Made by a program: the position numbers and the translations under genes
Assembly: GCA_023374025.1 (NCBI GenBank)
Contig: SIJG01000085.1
Span: 77,773-141,772 of the forward strand
From: Heterodera schachtii
Taxonomy: Eukaryota; Nematoda; Chromadorea; Rhabditida; Heteroderidae
Reading direction: 5' to 3'
Length of the DNA stretch: 64,000 bases
In this document: one piece after another, positions 23,340 through 35,564 of the stretch
Numbering within the stretch: position 1 is the first letter of the stretch
How the letters are laid out: each line of letters opens with the position of its first letter
The notes under the pieces: model-generated
Seen by the model: only the letters and a program-made list of their open reading frames with translations
Database searches by the model: none
Told to the model about the DNA's origin: nothing

Positions 23340-23840
23340 GCGGAACAACCGCCCTCTGATGCGAGTGAAACGGAACCCTGCAAAAAATCAAAAAATTTTC
23401 ATCCAAAACTTAATCACCGACCTTGATGCCAATGCAATGACCCCTCGTCGTTGTTCCGCACTGGAATTTGGTCCTCATCACTTTATCCGATGCGGTGTCT
23501 TCGTCTTGTTCAACTAATCTGCGTCCTCGCGTTGGGTAGGAAAAGTGTTGCTGTCGTCGTAATCAGCAACAGCTCTCCGAACTGCTTTGGTGCTTTTCGT
23601 CGTTTGTTGTTCAATTGTTTACGAATAGATTTCACTCATTTGCTAAAACTGAGAAACGACATTGAAATTGATTGAATGTAAGAAGTGTCTACGAGTCGCA
23701 TGTTAAAGCATTTAAATGTCAAAAACAAAATAAATTACATAGTGCATATTATTTTTTAAATTAATTTTATGCATTATAAATCGTTGCCGAATTCGAATTC
23801 GGGTTCGAATCGCTTTAAATGGGTGTTAAAATTATTTTAC
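23340..23840. other. Interior of the large element, no gene recognised
   Basis: A plus frame at 23451-23675 carries a hydrophobic stretch, but it lacks a family match or clear splice sites. A GC-moderate patch (23420-23560) may be a captured gene fragment. Confidence 0.3.
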
Positions 23841-23887
23841 GCGCCATGAAAAGCTACAGAAATTGCTTCTTGAAGTAAATTTTGGAT

Positions 23888-24013
23888 GAGTTGACGAATC
23901 GTCACATTTTGGCTTAGTTGACGAATCATTGAGTTGACGAATCGTTGACATTTGACTGAGTTGACGAATCGTCGCATTTTGGCTGAGTTGACGAATCGTT
24001 GAGTTGACGAATC
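23888..24013. repeat. Tandem GAGTTGACGAATCGT array, right arm
   Basis: Complement of the 15-mer array at 21466-21695, with fewer units. Confidence 0.9.
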
Positions 24014-24211
24014 GAGGGGAGGCGCAAAATTTTTATTGGAAAATTTGCGAAAAAATATCATAAAATTCAAAAAAAAAAACGCTGAAAATTTTTTTTCTTT
24101 AAATTTCTTATAAAAAGTTTTCTAAGATTTTTTTGTTGAAAAAATTCTAATTGTAAGTTTAAAAATTTTTTAATAAATTTCTAGCGGCGTGATTTTGTCA
24201 TGTTCCCCTAA

Positions 24212-24675
24212 AATGCATAGAAACGAAATTGAAAATCACAAACTATAATAAAGGATTATGCAGACAAACTTCATTCCCATTTAAATGTGTTATTGTCCTT
24301 TATTCTGTCTGCTTTCTTTTTGTCACAAAGCACTGTGTAGAAAAGTGTTAATTGGGCTATTTGGTTTAATTTTTAGCGATAATTAATTAGACGAGATATT
24401 AATCAAAACTTTGTGACCAATTGAACACAATTAATTAATATGTTAATCAGTAGACATTTGGCTGATGCTATTATTACGCGCGAAAAATGAGTTTTTAAAT
24501 TGGTTTGAAGCTTCTAGCTGAACTTTTTGTTGCCTTTTTTGCGATTTTGGTTCCTAATGCAGGGCACGTAATTTTTGTGCCTTTTTTGACCTTTGGTGTC
24601 TTTTTTCATGCCTCTTTCAGTATTTTTTAAATTTTGTTAAAAAATTTCATAAATTTACAAACCGCCTATCGGCAC
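24212..24675. other. No gene; repeat fragments
   Basis: Includes a TGCCTTTTTT-rich patch (24525-24620) that resembles one subterminal half of a motif-type miniature element, and the start of a GC-rich core (CCGCCTATCGGCACC, 24661-24675). Confidence 0.35.
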
Positions 24676-25366
24676 CAGGGCTGGGCGAAGCTCAACTGGG
24701 CACTCGAAGCAGAAGCTCGACACGAAGCCCAATTTTTTTTCAAAGCTCGAAGTTCGAAACCCAAAAAACGCGAAGTTCTCGACACGAAGTCTTTGAAAAA
24801 ATATTTTTCCCTACAAAATTTAGTGGGTTGTAAAAATTATTTGTAAACAAAAATAATGATAATAATTATGTTGTTCGAGACCGAAAATTTCCAGAGAGTC
24901 GAGACCGAGACTTGACCGACGAGAACTCGATATCCAGGCTAGAGACCGAGAAGACTTTTTTTTCATATGTACAAAAAATTGCTTAAAACTTTCAATAAAT
25001 TAAAAAAATCAAAATTTGAGGCCCTTCCTAACAAATTTTTGCTTTTTTAATTGTGCAATTTGGGCCTTTTTTATTAAGATTTATGCGCAATTTTCAGAAT
25101 ATTGCTTTCTTTTAACTATACTTTGTTTATGTAAAAGTTTGATTTTGATTTCCTGAGAAAATTCTAACGGAATTATTAAATTTGTAGTGAATTGCCATCG
25201 AAAAAGAAATAATTTTGAAAAATTAGAAGAAAACAACCACTTGGAGGGGGGGGGGGGGGACTGCTCTATCTTTAGGGGTGTATTTTTCCCAAAATTTCGG
25301 GTAAATTACCCGAAGTTCGAAGCCCAAAAAACGCGAAGCTTTCTAAGCTCGAATTCGCCCAGCCCT
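24676..25366. mobile_element. hAT-like miniature element, CAGGGCTGGGCGAA ends
   Basis: Ends CAGGGCTGGGCGAA and TTCGCCCAGCCCTG. Subterminal motif is GAAGCTCGA / CGAAGCCC. Flanks ATCGGCAC and ATTTGGAC match at only 5 of 8 positions, so the target duplication has decayed or is absent. Interior carries GAGACCGAAAATTTCC and ACCGAGACTTGACCG, a sequence repeated near 33700-33820. Confidence 0.75.
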
Positions 25367-25639
25367 GATTTGGACTTCAACAAAACTCTCGGAACGAACA
25401 CTAATAATGCCGAAACGATTTTAATTTAATTTAATGAATTCAAAACTTTACGCTTTTGTTTTTTCTCGTGACCATAATAAAAATGTAATTAATGGAAAAT
25501 TAAATCTAATCATTATTTAACATATTCTTGCCAATTAATTGTTCAGTAAAAAACAAACAAATAAAATATTAGTTATTATTTATTTTCATTAAGTAGGTTT
25601 TTCTGATCTGTAGGGCTGTGATAAAAAATAATCATTAAA

Positions 25640-26058
25640 AAATTTAGCGAAAAAAATTGGGAACAAATCGCAAAAATATTTATAAATGGATTAAAGAATT
25701 GGGGCTTAATCAAAAAACAAATAAAAGAAGTCACAAATCAAAAAGTGATGATGAAAAAATTGAAATTGTACAAAAATTTATTGAAATTAAAATGAATGTA
25801 AACAAAAAAGAAAATATTCAGCAAAAGAATGGCGTCCAAAATAATGCCGAAATTTGTAAGAAAATTGGAGTTAGCCATTACAAAATTAAGAAATGGAAGA
25901 AGAATTTGGCATTAGAAAATAAAAACAATGAATGAAAAAATTGAAAAATTATTGGCAAAGAAAAAAAGAAAATCCAAAAATAAATGAAAAAGAAATTGCA
26001 AAAATATTGAAAATTAGTAGAATGACCATTTTTAAATGGAAGAAACAATTTGGATGAG
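25640..26058 (+). pseudogene. Helix-turn-helix family relic (copy C)
   Basis: Three consecutive helix-turn-helix units in different frames: IGTNRKNIYKWIKELGL, then AEICKKIGVSHYKIKKWKK, then EKEIAKILKISRMTIFKWKK ending QFG-stop. The unit order matches copies at 38806 and 60341. The N-terminal signal peptide region is missing and the frames are broken between units. Confidence 0.75.
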
Positions 26059-27430
26059 AAGAAAAATTTCTGAAATCCAATTAAAAATTTTTTTTTAAAT
26101 ATTCTGTTGTTCATTTTTAATTTATTCAAAAAATAAATAAAATTGAAGAAATCACACCAAGTTTTTTATCAAAAACAAAATTAGATCCTTTTAAAATTAC
26201 TTTTAACTAATGAAAAACATATAAAAATGAATAACATGATCAGATTTAATCGACAAAATGATAATTTTTTTTTTGGAATGATTGAATTCAGTTTTGTCAA
26301 ATTATAAAAAATAAATCAAAAGCTTGGTCAGTTAATCAGCAAAATGGTAATTTATCCATTTCAAAACACTTTTTGACTGATTGGCTTAATTAGATATTAA
26401 CTCCTCTAATTATTCCTTTCATCATTTGTCCTTGTCCATTGAAAACAATTATTGGCTTTGTGGATATATCCCAAAATTTTAAAAGTTGCTTATTGTCCAG
26501 AATATTAATTAGACAGATTAGCATGGAGCAAGATTATATATGCAAAAAAAAACATTAAAATTTTAATTTTAATTATTAACAAAACCTATTTCGAGTAAAA
26601 TTCGATTTAAAAATGCAAATCATAATTATTTTTAAAATTTTCCTCCGGCGCCGACAGAACCACCCATGATCTCGGGTAATTGCGATCTTGAGCATTATTA
26701 ATAATATCTATTTGGTTGTTAGCGGAAAGCGGGGGTTGATAAAATCCATAAAAATAAAATAAAATAATCATTTGATTTTAAAAATAAAATTTACATAATA
26801 GCGTGGCTTAATAAAAGCTCAATGGTAGAAGGGGGCAAGACTCTTTGAATTAGATAAATTATTAATAATAATTTTTAGGTTAAATATATAATTTTATTAT
26901 GCTTTTTAAAATTTAATTAAAAAATAAATCATAAAAAAATAATTATTGAATTAAAAAAATAAAATTTACATAACTCTGTTTGAAAATAATATTTACGTAA
27001 TGCATTTTTCCATTTTCATTTTCGTTCAATTTCATTTCAATTTGGGCTTATTCACCCATTAAATCTGATGAATCGCTTTCCAAATTCAGAAGTTGTTGTA
27101 TATTTTTAAAACATTAAAAACATAAGCTAAAAAATTTTCGGTTTTAAAGCAAAATTCGTAAAAAAAAAAGTATAAAATAAATTATTTATTAAATAATTAT
27201 ATTTAATAATAAATATCTTTAGTGTTTTAGAAGAGTACATCATTAATGCACCTGTTCATCAGTACCAATTTAAAAATCTCTTTTTTAATTGAGTTTTTAA
27301 AGTTTTCACATGGCCAATTGTCGTCCGACCTACGGTAATCAAATTTTAGGAAATTTTCGAATTTACCGCAATTTAAAGTTTTCATCTGACAAATGGCACA
27401 GATGGGGTGAAGTCTATAAAATTTCGCGCA
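26059..27430. other. AT-rich DNA without recognised genes
   Basis: Very AT-rich with no exon-like compositional shift except a short GC-richer patch near 26640-26690 (CCGGCGCCGACAG). Nothing supported. Confidence 0.35.
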
Positions 27431-27439
27431 ACTGAACAA

Positions 27440-30112
27440 TGCCCGGAAAACATTGGGACAGTTGAAGCCACGAAAAAGGCCTATGGCATCGAATTTCGGC
27501 TTCCAAAAGACGGCGGAAACTGCGACCAAGGGTAATTAACAATTAATTAATTTAATTAATTGTTCTAATAGTCCATTTTAGATTGCTGATCTGTTACCCG
27601 GCATTGCTTCAACGTGGCACTCATTTGAATGCTTTTGTCAATTTTAAATTGAAAAGAGCATTCGCAATTGGTAATAAGGAGGTAAATTCGCGCTTTAATT
27701 AGTTAGTTATTGATAATGTCCGAGGAGAATCCGATTACAAGCGAATGCGCGAAAATGATGGCTTCGAATGGGAATGAAAATGGCACAATTCATTGGCATG
27801 GCATTAAACTGCGCACTGTGCCAATGCCAACGAACAATAGCACAGTTTTTGACAACCAATTATCACACTCGGCCTTCATGATGGAGGCGTCAATTGCTCC
27901 AAATTATCAGTCAGATGGGAACATAATTAATTAAATTCAAATATATAAAAAAAATAAATTTTAAGTTAATTAATTTAAAATAAATGTCAAATTATTTATC
28001 GCAAAAATTTATTCTAACAAATTAAGTTTTCATATTGGAGAAAATCAACGGCACTTTTCAATTCTTTTCAATGGAAATCGAATTGGCGAACCATTAATTG
28101 GTGGAAAAAAATTTTATTTCAAATTTTGATTCGAATTTTCAGAAAATGCTCCATTCAGTTCGGGTGCGCGTGCCATGCAAAATGACTTCTTGGCCAATCT
28201 TCGTCAAAATGGCGTTACATTTTTAGCCGATTATACGGCACTTTGGCTGCTCGGGTTGGACATGGTGCCTATGATGAACAAAGGGCAAGAACAGCAGGAG
28301 ATGAAGCTGTTCATTAGCCGAAGCAGCAACTGCACCATGGAAGCATGGGTAATTAATTAATGAAGCATGCTACTTAGTTAACGAAGCGTGGGTAATTAAT
28401 TAATAAACCATGGTAATTATTTAAAGAAGCGTAGTAATTAATTAATTAATGAACATGAACCATTTGATCAATTTAATTGGGTGAATGTCAATTGATTAAT
28501 GGATCAGTTTGATTAATGATTGGATATATTTCAACTTGATAAAATGGACCTGATTGATCAATGGGTCTTTTTCAATTATCATTTTTAAAACAGTTCAGTT
28601 TATTCAACCGACTGTTTTTCCGATCAATTTCATCAACATCGGAGAACAGCAACAGATGATTAGCATCAAAGCATTGACAGAACCAAAGTTTGATAACATT
28701 TTGGTGGAACTTTTAAATGTCAAAAAGGGTAATGCGAATTTAATGATTTATTAATGGTCAATTAGCAAATTGTGTTTAGATGGTTCGACCAAAACGGAAC
28801 TTAGCTTCACAATTGGCACAGACACTGATTTGGAAGTGGTATTGTTAATCATTAAATTTTATAGCAATTTTTAATCTTGAATCCGGTAATTGCCAAATTG
28901 GCGTCGCTGCACCAATTTCAGGCATTTTCCAATTGATCAATTTCTATTAACTTTTTCCTGACCATTTGTCATGGATATTTCAAGCATTTTTCGATCACTT
29001 CTCCAGGAAATTTCAGAAATTTTTGACCATTTGTCCAGGGAAGTTCAGGCCTTTTTCGTAGGAAATTTTTTTGACCATTTGTCGTAGGCATTTCAGACAT
29101 TTTTCATTGACCAATTTCCAGACTATTTTCAATATTTTCAGGCATTTTTCGAGGGTACACCTCGTTTGGGCGCTCACTTTTGGGCGCCAGCCTCAGTTTT
29201 TGGAACATAACTTTTTTCTTTGTTAACCATAGCCAACATTCTTGGTATCATTCGAAGGCTTAACGTATTTAGAAGCTATTTCTAAGGTATTGTTTCGCGA
29301 TTAAACAATTACCAAAAAAGTTATAACATGAAATTGCAAAAAACCCGAAATTTTTGAGTTTTTTTCTTAATAACTTTTTTACAGGCAGAAATTTTTTGTT
29401 TTTTTTTTGTAAGGCTAATAGAGCATGTGAGGAGCTCTCGAATGATACCAAGAATGTTCGATTTGGATGACAAATAAAAAAGTTATTGTCCAAAAACTGA
29501 GGCTGGCGCCCAAACGAGTGGGTCCCTTTTTCGCTCACTTCTTCAGGACATTTGAGGAAAATTTTTTGACCCTTTGTCATGGACATTTCCGGGCACTTCT
29601 TGCACGTTTAAAGGAAATTTTAAAGTGGTACGAGGCCTCAAAAACATTTTAAGAAAATCAAAAAGATTATAGTGAAGAAATTTTTGGCGACTTTCGTTTT
29701 TTTAATTTTAGGGAAATATTTGTAAACTCAAAAAATCTCCTTCATTGAGGCTAAATCCATTAAAAAATTTTCGTCAAAATCCCCCCCCCCCCTTGAAGGA
29801 TTATTCGCCACTGATGAAGATTGGCGCGACCGGTTCATGTAAAAATGATGACACTAATTACCCGTCGTCGTCCAAATCATTGCAACACGAAGGCGTGCGC
29901 TTGCCCCGCGATGGCATTTACGTGTTGAACTTGGACATTGTGTTGACCAAGCATTGCTATGCGCTTAAATTGGGCGGCACTCTATTGGATGGCCCAAAGT
30001 GTCCAACCGCCGGTGGCCAATTGCCATTGGAGGCGATCAGTCGGCTTAAGGTGCAACGAGAACGGGCGAGCGTAGAGATTCTTGAGCCTCGTAATCTGTG
30101 GGATAGCAAATT
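27440..30112 (+). CDS. Probable multi-exon gene, not recognised
   Basis: Exon-like blocks flanked by AG and GT: about 27440-27530 (frame with EFRLPKDGGNCDQ) joining in phase 2 to 27582-27671 (LLICYPALLQRGTHLNAF); about 28030-28110 (FHIGENQRHFSILFNGNR); 28142-28350 (NDFLANLRQNGVTFLADY, LGLDMVPMMNKGQ); 28592-28728 (INFINIGEQQQMISIKALTE) joining in phase 1 to 28780-28836 (DGSTKTELSFTIGTDTDLEV); and about 29800-30110 (LPRDGIYVLNLDIVLTKHC, then TAGGQLPLEAISRLKVQRE). The GC content and splice edges support coding. The last block has the look of a beta-sandwich domain, but I cannot name the family. It could be two genes, or the 5' part of the GT31 gene downstream. A foldback element (29155-29525) sits in one putative intron. 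Confidence 0.45.
29155..29525. repeat. Foldback hairpin, TTGGTATCAT family
   Basis: Outer arms pair over CTCGTTTGGGCGC and CAGCCTCAGTTTTTGG; inner arms share CATAACTTTTTT and ATTCTTGGTATCATTCGA. Confidence 0.88.
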
Positions 30113-30150
30113 CTCGCTTAGAAACAAAAGAATTTTTGAAAAGGTGCTGT

Positions 30151-31352
30151 GTCGAAGTGCAAAAAGTCCGAGTGTGGCGAAGTGCAAAAAGTCCGAGTGT
30201 GGCGAAGTGCAAAAAGTCCGAGTGTGGCGAAGTGCAAAAAGTCCGAGTGTGGCGAAGTGCAAAAAGTCCGAGTGTGGGCGAAGTGCAAAAAGTCCGAATG
30301 AGTGATGATCGGAAGGGGCGGGTCATTTCAGTACCGAATAATATTTTAATTAATTAATAATATAACTATTTTAATCTATTAATTATTTTTCTGACCATAA
30401 TTATAATTTCTATTTATTATTTAATATTTCCCAAACAAATTACATATTTGTGAGAGAAATACAGTGCCCCCAAAAAGTCTTGACTCAAATCTGAAAAAGT
30501 ATCTTATAGTTCATTTAAAAACTTGAAATAATTCATGCTTCCATAACTTTTGTTGCTGATCAAAAAAGTCTCTTACACGAACTTGATCAGATCACTCCTT
30601 CCTAGTGACCGGGACACCCAAAATACACTGAAAATTGGGGAAATTTTCGAAATCCCTAGGGGGCTGGGAAATTTTTTCTAGAGAAATGGTCAAGCCCACT
30701 GGAAAGAGCACAAAATTTGCTACCTAATTGCTTTTGTAATTGTGGTTCTACGATTTGTATATAGAAAGTTATACTTGGTTGAATAATTGATCACCACAAA
30801 AATGATCAATTTTTGATAAGTGCCATAACTTTTCGTAGAAGCATCTTAATTAAACAATCTTGGTATCTTTTGATAGCCCTAAGTGTCCTCTATTTGCTTT
30901 TAAGATTTCAAAAAATTTGGTTATGTTTCAAAAAAGTTGTGGCTTGTAAATTTCAAAAATTGATTTGGTAAACTTTTTTGGGCAGAATTTTTTTTGAAAC
31001 TCAACCAAATTTTCTGAAATTTTAAAGGAAAATAAAGAACACTTAGGGCTATCAAATGATATCAAAAATGTTAATTAGGATGCTTCTTTAAAAAGTTACG
31101 GTGCCTTAAATTTGTCTTCTATGGTCGTGTCTTTTTTTTTGTGGTCGTGTAAACTTAAATAGAGCCAAATATATTTATTATTATTAGCTTATTATTCAAT
31201 TATAAATTTAAATAATTAATTAATCATTTGAATAACTCTTCCGTACTGAAATGACCCGCCCCTTCCGATCATCACTCATTCGGACTTTTTGCACTTCGCC
31301 CACACTCGGACTTTTTGCACTTCGCCACACTCGGACTTTTTGCACTTCGACT
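30151..31352. mobile_element. Inverted-repeat element with a 24-bp minisatellite at its ends
   Basis: Left end: GTCGAAGTGCAAAAAGTCCG followed by about five more 24-bp units (AAAAGTCCGAGTGTGGCGAAGTGC) to 30295, then GAAGGGGCGGGTCATTTCAG. Right end (31246-31352) is the complement with only two or three units. The interior contains another TTGGTATC-type foldback (30830-31110). The element at about 54045-54650 has similar ends (GGTG-TTATGTCGA versus GGTG-CTGTGTCGA) and related interior, but a different terminal repeat. The left array is read through in frame by the preceding exon, which is probably incidental. Confidence 0.85.
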
Positions 31353-31403
31353 CACCACGTTTTGAAAGTAGTTAAATAAACGATTGAATAAGAAATGGGC
31401 AAA

Positions 31404-31505
31404 TTGTTTAGACATCGGGTGGGAATCGAACCCTCTCGTCCACCCAAAACGTGGAGAGATCGATCTACCACTGAGCTAGTGACAATGAGGCACATCCGCC
31501 CTTTC
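31404..31505 (-). repeat. tRNA-like sequence, probable SINE head
   Basis: On the minus strand: TAGCTCAGTGGTAGA (A-box-like) and GGTTCGATTCCCACC (B box), the internal RNA polymerase III promoter elements. The segment between them is too long and does not form a normal anticodon arm, so this is not a functional tRNA by eye. Confidence 0.6.
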
Positions 31506-31519
31506 TTTAAGGTCTTATT

Positions 31520-32418
31520 AACCCTTTTCCGCATTTTAACCCGCCCACCCAACTTCTTCCTTAAAATCGATTCAAGTGCCGATAGATTCTTGAGTTTATT
31601 CCATGGTCATTCGAAAAACAAAACTCTTGATCCCATCCATAATTTTTCACGGCTAAAAGCGTGTCTCTTTCTTGTTGAGGTACAAGGTAAAATTTCGCTT
31701 CTGGTTGAGCCGCTTGTTCAGCAAATTGACCATGGAACAACGGAATTGCTACCATCAGCTGCTAAGGTGGTATGAGGGGGATGCCATTTGGGAAATGCCA
31801 TGGCACGGGGTTTGTGGATCGTTTGGGCACCCGCGGTTGGGCGCCGAGTTCACAGAATAATGGCACGGCACGCCCTCTTTGGTCTGTTTAGGCCAAGGCG
31901 CGGCCGGCACTTAAACGCTTTAAATTTGGCATAAGCCAAGGTTTTTTGGTGTTTTGCCGCGAAATACTAAATTTTTAAGTGATGTTTAAATATAGGAATT
32001 CAAAAGTCGCTTCAAAAATATTGAGGCCGATTTTTGGATGGAAATTGGCAACGAATGCCCGGCCGGCACCCAACTGATCATGTTATCAATGACGAGCAGG
32101 GAATCGTTTGAGAAGAGAAGTTGCGCGCGAGAGACGTGGATGAAAGAAGCGGTGAAAACAAAAATTAATTTAAATTTAATTTAATTTTGAATTTAATTAT
32201 TATTATTTTTGATAAACGCAGTAAAATTAAGTTATTTTAATAAAATTCAAATCAAATTAAAAATTTGATGCTGTCTATCACCAGTTTATGATATGAATTA
32301 TAAAATAAAAAGACTAAATATTTTAGGAACAATAATTATGTTGTTTAAAAGATTAATTATTTTTCAAAAATTTGCTGACGATCCCAATGATCGGATACAA
32401 TCACTTTCATTAAGTTAG
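31520..32418. other. Possible tail of the SINE and spacer
   Basis: A plus-strand frame at 31672-31860 (with WYEGDAIWEMPWHGV) has coding-like composition but no recognised family; it could be an upstream exon of the GT31 gene. The remainder is AT-rich and holds nothing I can support. Confidence 0.3.
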
Positions 32419-33671
32419 GTCCCTGGCGAAGTTCGACGATTTTTTGTCGCCGACCCATCGGACGGAGAAGCGGACATTGTACAAGAAGAATTGGACGCTG
32501 AGCAGAAAAAACATGGCGACATGGTGTTTTTGCATGGATTTGTAGACAAATACATGCATTTACATTTCAAAGTGATAGCAAATTAATTACTTAATTAATA
32601 ATTAATTAATTAGTGCTATGTCGTTTCATAAATTCCGCCAGCTTTGAAAAAAGTTAAAAAAATTAATAAATGCTTGACAAAAAAAGTTTAAAGCTACCGA
32701 ATGATATCAAGAATTTAAATTTGGTTACTGTTGAACAAATTTACATTTAATGAATTTTAAGCCGAAAAATGCCGAAGATGAAGTAATTTTGGAAGCGTCA
32801 AGGCACGGCAATTAAATATTCAATTATTGCGCAATTTCAATTCTTTTGGTTAAGTGGCACGGTGCCCTGATATGGCAGCAACGGCACTGTGCCGGTGCCG
32901 AATGGGTGGCCAAGGTGGACGACGACACAGTGGTCGACCTGCGCCGGATGGCCTTTTGGATCAACAAAGAATTTCGCCAAATTGCCATTGATCACCCGCT
33001 GGTTTTTTTCGGGGATGCGAGCGGCAGACGGGTGCCATTCCGTAACATGCGTATTAAATGGCAATGATATATTTTTGCTAAAAAGAATGAAACTATCCCG
33101 GGGCTCAATTCTCCTACGGTCCAGTTTCTGTGGCCATATCAAGCATGGCTCAATTGTCCATGACCCAATGTCCCACGGGTCAATTGTCTATGACCAAACA
33201 AAGCATGGCTCAATTCGCAATGGCCCAATAGTCCGGTGCTCAATTGTTTGTGGCCAAATACTACTTACTAAATCAATATCATGGCTCAATTTTAGGTGTC
33301 CTAATTGTCCCGTGACCAAATTTCTCCGATGCCTAATAGTCCTAGTGGCCCAATTGTCTTTGGCCAAATTATCCATGGCCCAAATTGTTCCGGGTCCCAA
33401 TCGTCCCACGGCCTGTTTTTTCAAATGTGCCACATTTTCTTTGCGCAGGTGCATCTCAAAGAAAGTGTTCCCGGCTGAACTGTTCCCGCCGTTTGTGCTT
33501 GGTGGCTTCTATTTGACAAATGGGGCCACTGTCCAAGCAGTGTTGGCACAAACTCACAAAACAGACGGCTTTTTCTTGGACGACGTGCTGTTCGCCGGCA
33601 TTTTGGCCGGGTTGGCCAATGCCACCATTTCGGACCAACAAAGGCACATAACTTCGTATAATCGGAAGCTG
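32419..33671 (+). CDS. Glycosyltransferase family 31 (beta-1,3-galactosyl/GlcNAc-transferase-like), three exons
   Basis: Exon 32419-32571 encodes VRRFFVADPSDGEADIVQEE and a stretch ending HGFVDKYMHLHFK, matching the GT31 'F-G ... L-E ... DI ... DxYxNLTxK' segment. Exon 32855 to about 33050 encodes WHGALIWQQRHC, then AEWVAKVDDDTVVDLRRM with the DDD metal-binding motif (DxD). Exon 33449-33671 encodes FPAELFPPFVLGGFYLTNG and TDGFFLDDVLFAGILA, corresponding to the 'YPPYxxGxGYxLS ... EDVyvG' acceptor-site region. Such enzymes are type II Golgi proteins extending glycoprotein or glycolipid sugars. The N-terminal anchor exon and the phase of the 33050-33449 intron are unresolved. That intron carries an imperfect GGCCCAATTGTCC-type repeat. 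Confidence 0.82.
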
Positions 33672-33884
33672 GTAATTTTGGGTCAGTCAATAATGCTCTG
33701 TTCGAGACCGAAAATTTCCCGAGTCTCGAGACTGAGATGAACTCAAGACCGACCCCTTGAACCGAGACTCGGTATGAAACCAAGAACACAAAACCCGGGT
33801 CGAGAGTTTCGAACAATTCGCCCCTCCTTTTTAAGGGGGCTAAGTCGTTTCGTAAAATCCGCAATTTTAGCTATTATTTTTCGT

Positions 33885-34125
33885 CAAAACGTGGCATAAC
33901 TTTACTTAAAAGCAATAAAATTTGCCTTCTTGGTATCGAGTTTTTCTCTATTAGCCTGTAAAACTTCAAAAATTGATCAGCCTTCGAAAAAGTGTATGAA
34001 AATAAGTACGATTTCTGCCATAACTTATAAAAAAAAATTTGATTTGCAGACTAATAGATAAAAATCAGGGTTATTGAACGATACCAAGAATGCAAGAATC
34101 TGGTTGCTTTTAAGCATATTTATGC
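33885..34125. repeat. Foldback hairpin, TTGGTATC family
   Basis: Left arm CATAACTTTACTTAAAAGCA and CTTCTTGGTATCGAG; right arm GATACCAAGAATGCAAGAAT and TTGCTTTTAAGCA. Preceded by a partial copy (33700-33830) of the GAGACCGAAAATTTCC interior of the 24.7-kb element. Confidence 0.82.
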
Positions 34126-34169
34126 CATTTTTGTCGAAATTTTTTTTTAATGGCGGATTTTATGAAATG

Positions 34170-34245
34170 GCACTGGTTTTGGTGAGAAGCCGATCGTCTC
34201 ACCGGCGGAGGTCGACGGTTCGATTCCCTCCCAGGACTACCATTT
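34170..34245 (+). repeat. tRNA-like sequence
   Basis: GGTGAGAAGCCGATCGTCTC followed by GGTTCGATTCCCTCC (B box) and a plausible acceptor-like end CAGGACTACCA. The D arm and A box are not convincing; likely a tRNA-derived repeat. Confidence 0.45.
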
Positions 34246-35220
34246 ATCTGAACCTTTATTCTAGCAGTCATGACACAGGTCGAACCCAAAAACAGTCATT
34301 GAGTTTTTAGCTAATTTCTTGATTGAAAATTAAAATATTCATAGAAACAATTGCTTGAAAAAGTTATAAAACTGAATTTTTGGCGATTCATTCCAAATGC
34401 ATGCAAATTGTCAGCCATTGGTCCCACATATATTTTGGCATTTTGTCCAATGTTTTGCCACAACTTCTAGCAGTTCAAGTGCGTCCATGGCGTGCCAACA
34501 TTGTTTTCGAAGTTTAATGCTGCCAAGCGGGCCCAATGTGAAGAATTTTTTGCATATTTGAAGAAAATGTCGTGTAAAAATAATGGAAAGCGTAATTTGA
34601 TCACCATGATTTCTTCGTTATTAATTGCCTTTTCTCTCTTTTTTGCCTTCCTTCCCTTCCACTAAACATTGACCCCGCCTTCTCACTGCCCCTCCAATGT
34701 TTGTCTATTTAAATCGGTTCTTTTACTTAAATTAATAATTTACTGAAAAATATTGAACAAATAAATAAAATCAAAACTTAGTAATTTTGCAAAAAAAAAA
34801 AATAATAATAATTTTGGGAAGGAATTAAAATAAAACTATCTCAGGACAATAAAGAGAGAAAAAAATAAAATGTTTGGCAAGAAAATTCTGTAAAAGATAA
34901 AAACTAAAATAAATATTAAAAATAATTTGGTACTTTTCGGTTATGCGGCGGCAGCTCCAAATTTAAAAAAAAAAGAGAAAAAAGCGCCATTCCTACTTAT
35001 GCCGATAGCCATCTGTGCTCAATCCTTTCGTATGAGTTCACGACACGGGATCCACAAAAAAAGTTAAAAACTATTTTTTAGTGATCAATTTGGTACAATA
35101 ATTTTTATTAATATACCTTTTATCAAAAAATTTTGGTAAAATGTCTATTTCAAAATTTTAAAGATAGAACCCAGGGCTTTTTGAAAAATTGTACAATCCA
35201 ACTGCTAAAAATTTTAAAAA
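34246..35220. other. No gene recognised
   Basis: AT-rich. Around 34925-34970 TTTGGTACTTTTCGGTTATG resembles the end of the inverted-repeat element at 61630-61950 without a partner arm. Confidence 0.35.
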
Positions 35221-35224
35221 TTTC

Positions 35225-35447
35225 CTGAAAATTGGAGTTAGCCGTGTGACAACTGATAAATGGAAGAAACAATTTGGAATAAGCCTTAACAGAAAAACGG
35301 AAAAAGAAAAAAATGAAAATTTATTGGCAAATAAAAAGAGAAAATCGAGAAAAAAGTGATGAAAAAGTTGCTAAAATGATAAACACTTCCGCACAAAACA
35401 TTTGGAGATGGAAAACCAAATTTGAAGAAAAAACTATTCGACCTTAA
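35225..35447 (+). pseudogene. Helix-turn-helix family relic (copy D)
   Basis: Second unit LKIGVSRVTTDKWKKQFGI and third unit DEKVAKMINTSAQNIWRWK, in different frames, ending at a stop near 35447. First unit and signal peptide absent. Confidence 0.7.
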
Positions 35448-35564
35448 AAGTAAAAGATTTCAAGCAAATATTCCAAAAAATTTCATATTTTTTTGTTTTA
35501 TTTTTCTTTAAAAATACATATTATAAAGAAAAATATTGGTTGATTCGCAAAAAACTAATGAATG

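Larger units (their letters stand above)
21320..24211. mobile_element. Large terminal-inverted-repeat element with tandem 15-mers in the arms
   Basis: Left arm about 21320-21750, right arm about 23840-24211. The outer parts pair as ACAAAATCACG(A/C)CGCTAGAAA. Both arms contain arrays of ACGATTCGTCAACTC (21466-21695; complement 23888-24013). Inner ends pair around CATGAAAAGCTA. About 2.1 kb of internal DNA includes foldback element B. No transposase frame was recognised. Confidence 0.8.

Noticed and set aside
21466..24013. Short regularly repeated ACGATTCGTCAACTC arrays as a possible CRISPR
   Set aside because: Units are 15 bp, spacers are absent or near-identical, and the arrays are the inverted arms of one mobile element in a eukaryotic genome.
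27760..27830. GTIHWHGIK, reminiscent of the multicopper oxidase motif
   Set aside because: The other copper motifs (HxH, HCHxxxH) are absent in the surrounding exons, so the match is treated as chance.
30082..30304. Repeat protein frame with CGEVQKVRVWRSAKSPSVAK-type repeats
   Set aside because: Generated by the 24-bp terminal minisatellite of the 30151-31352 element; it stops just after the array and has antisense equivalents.
33188..33454. Frames across the middle of the GT31 gene
   Set aside because: They read through an intron of degenerate CCCAATTGTCC repeats.
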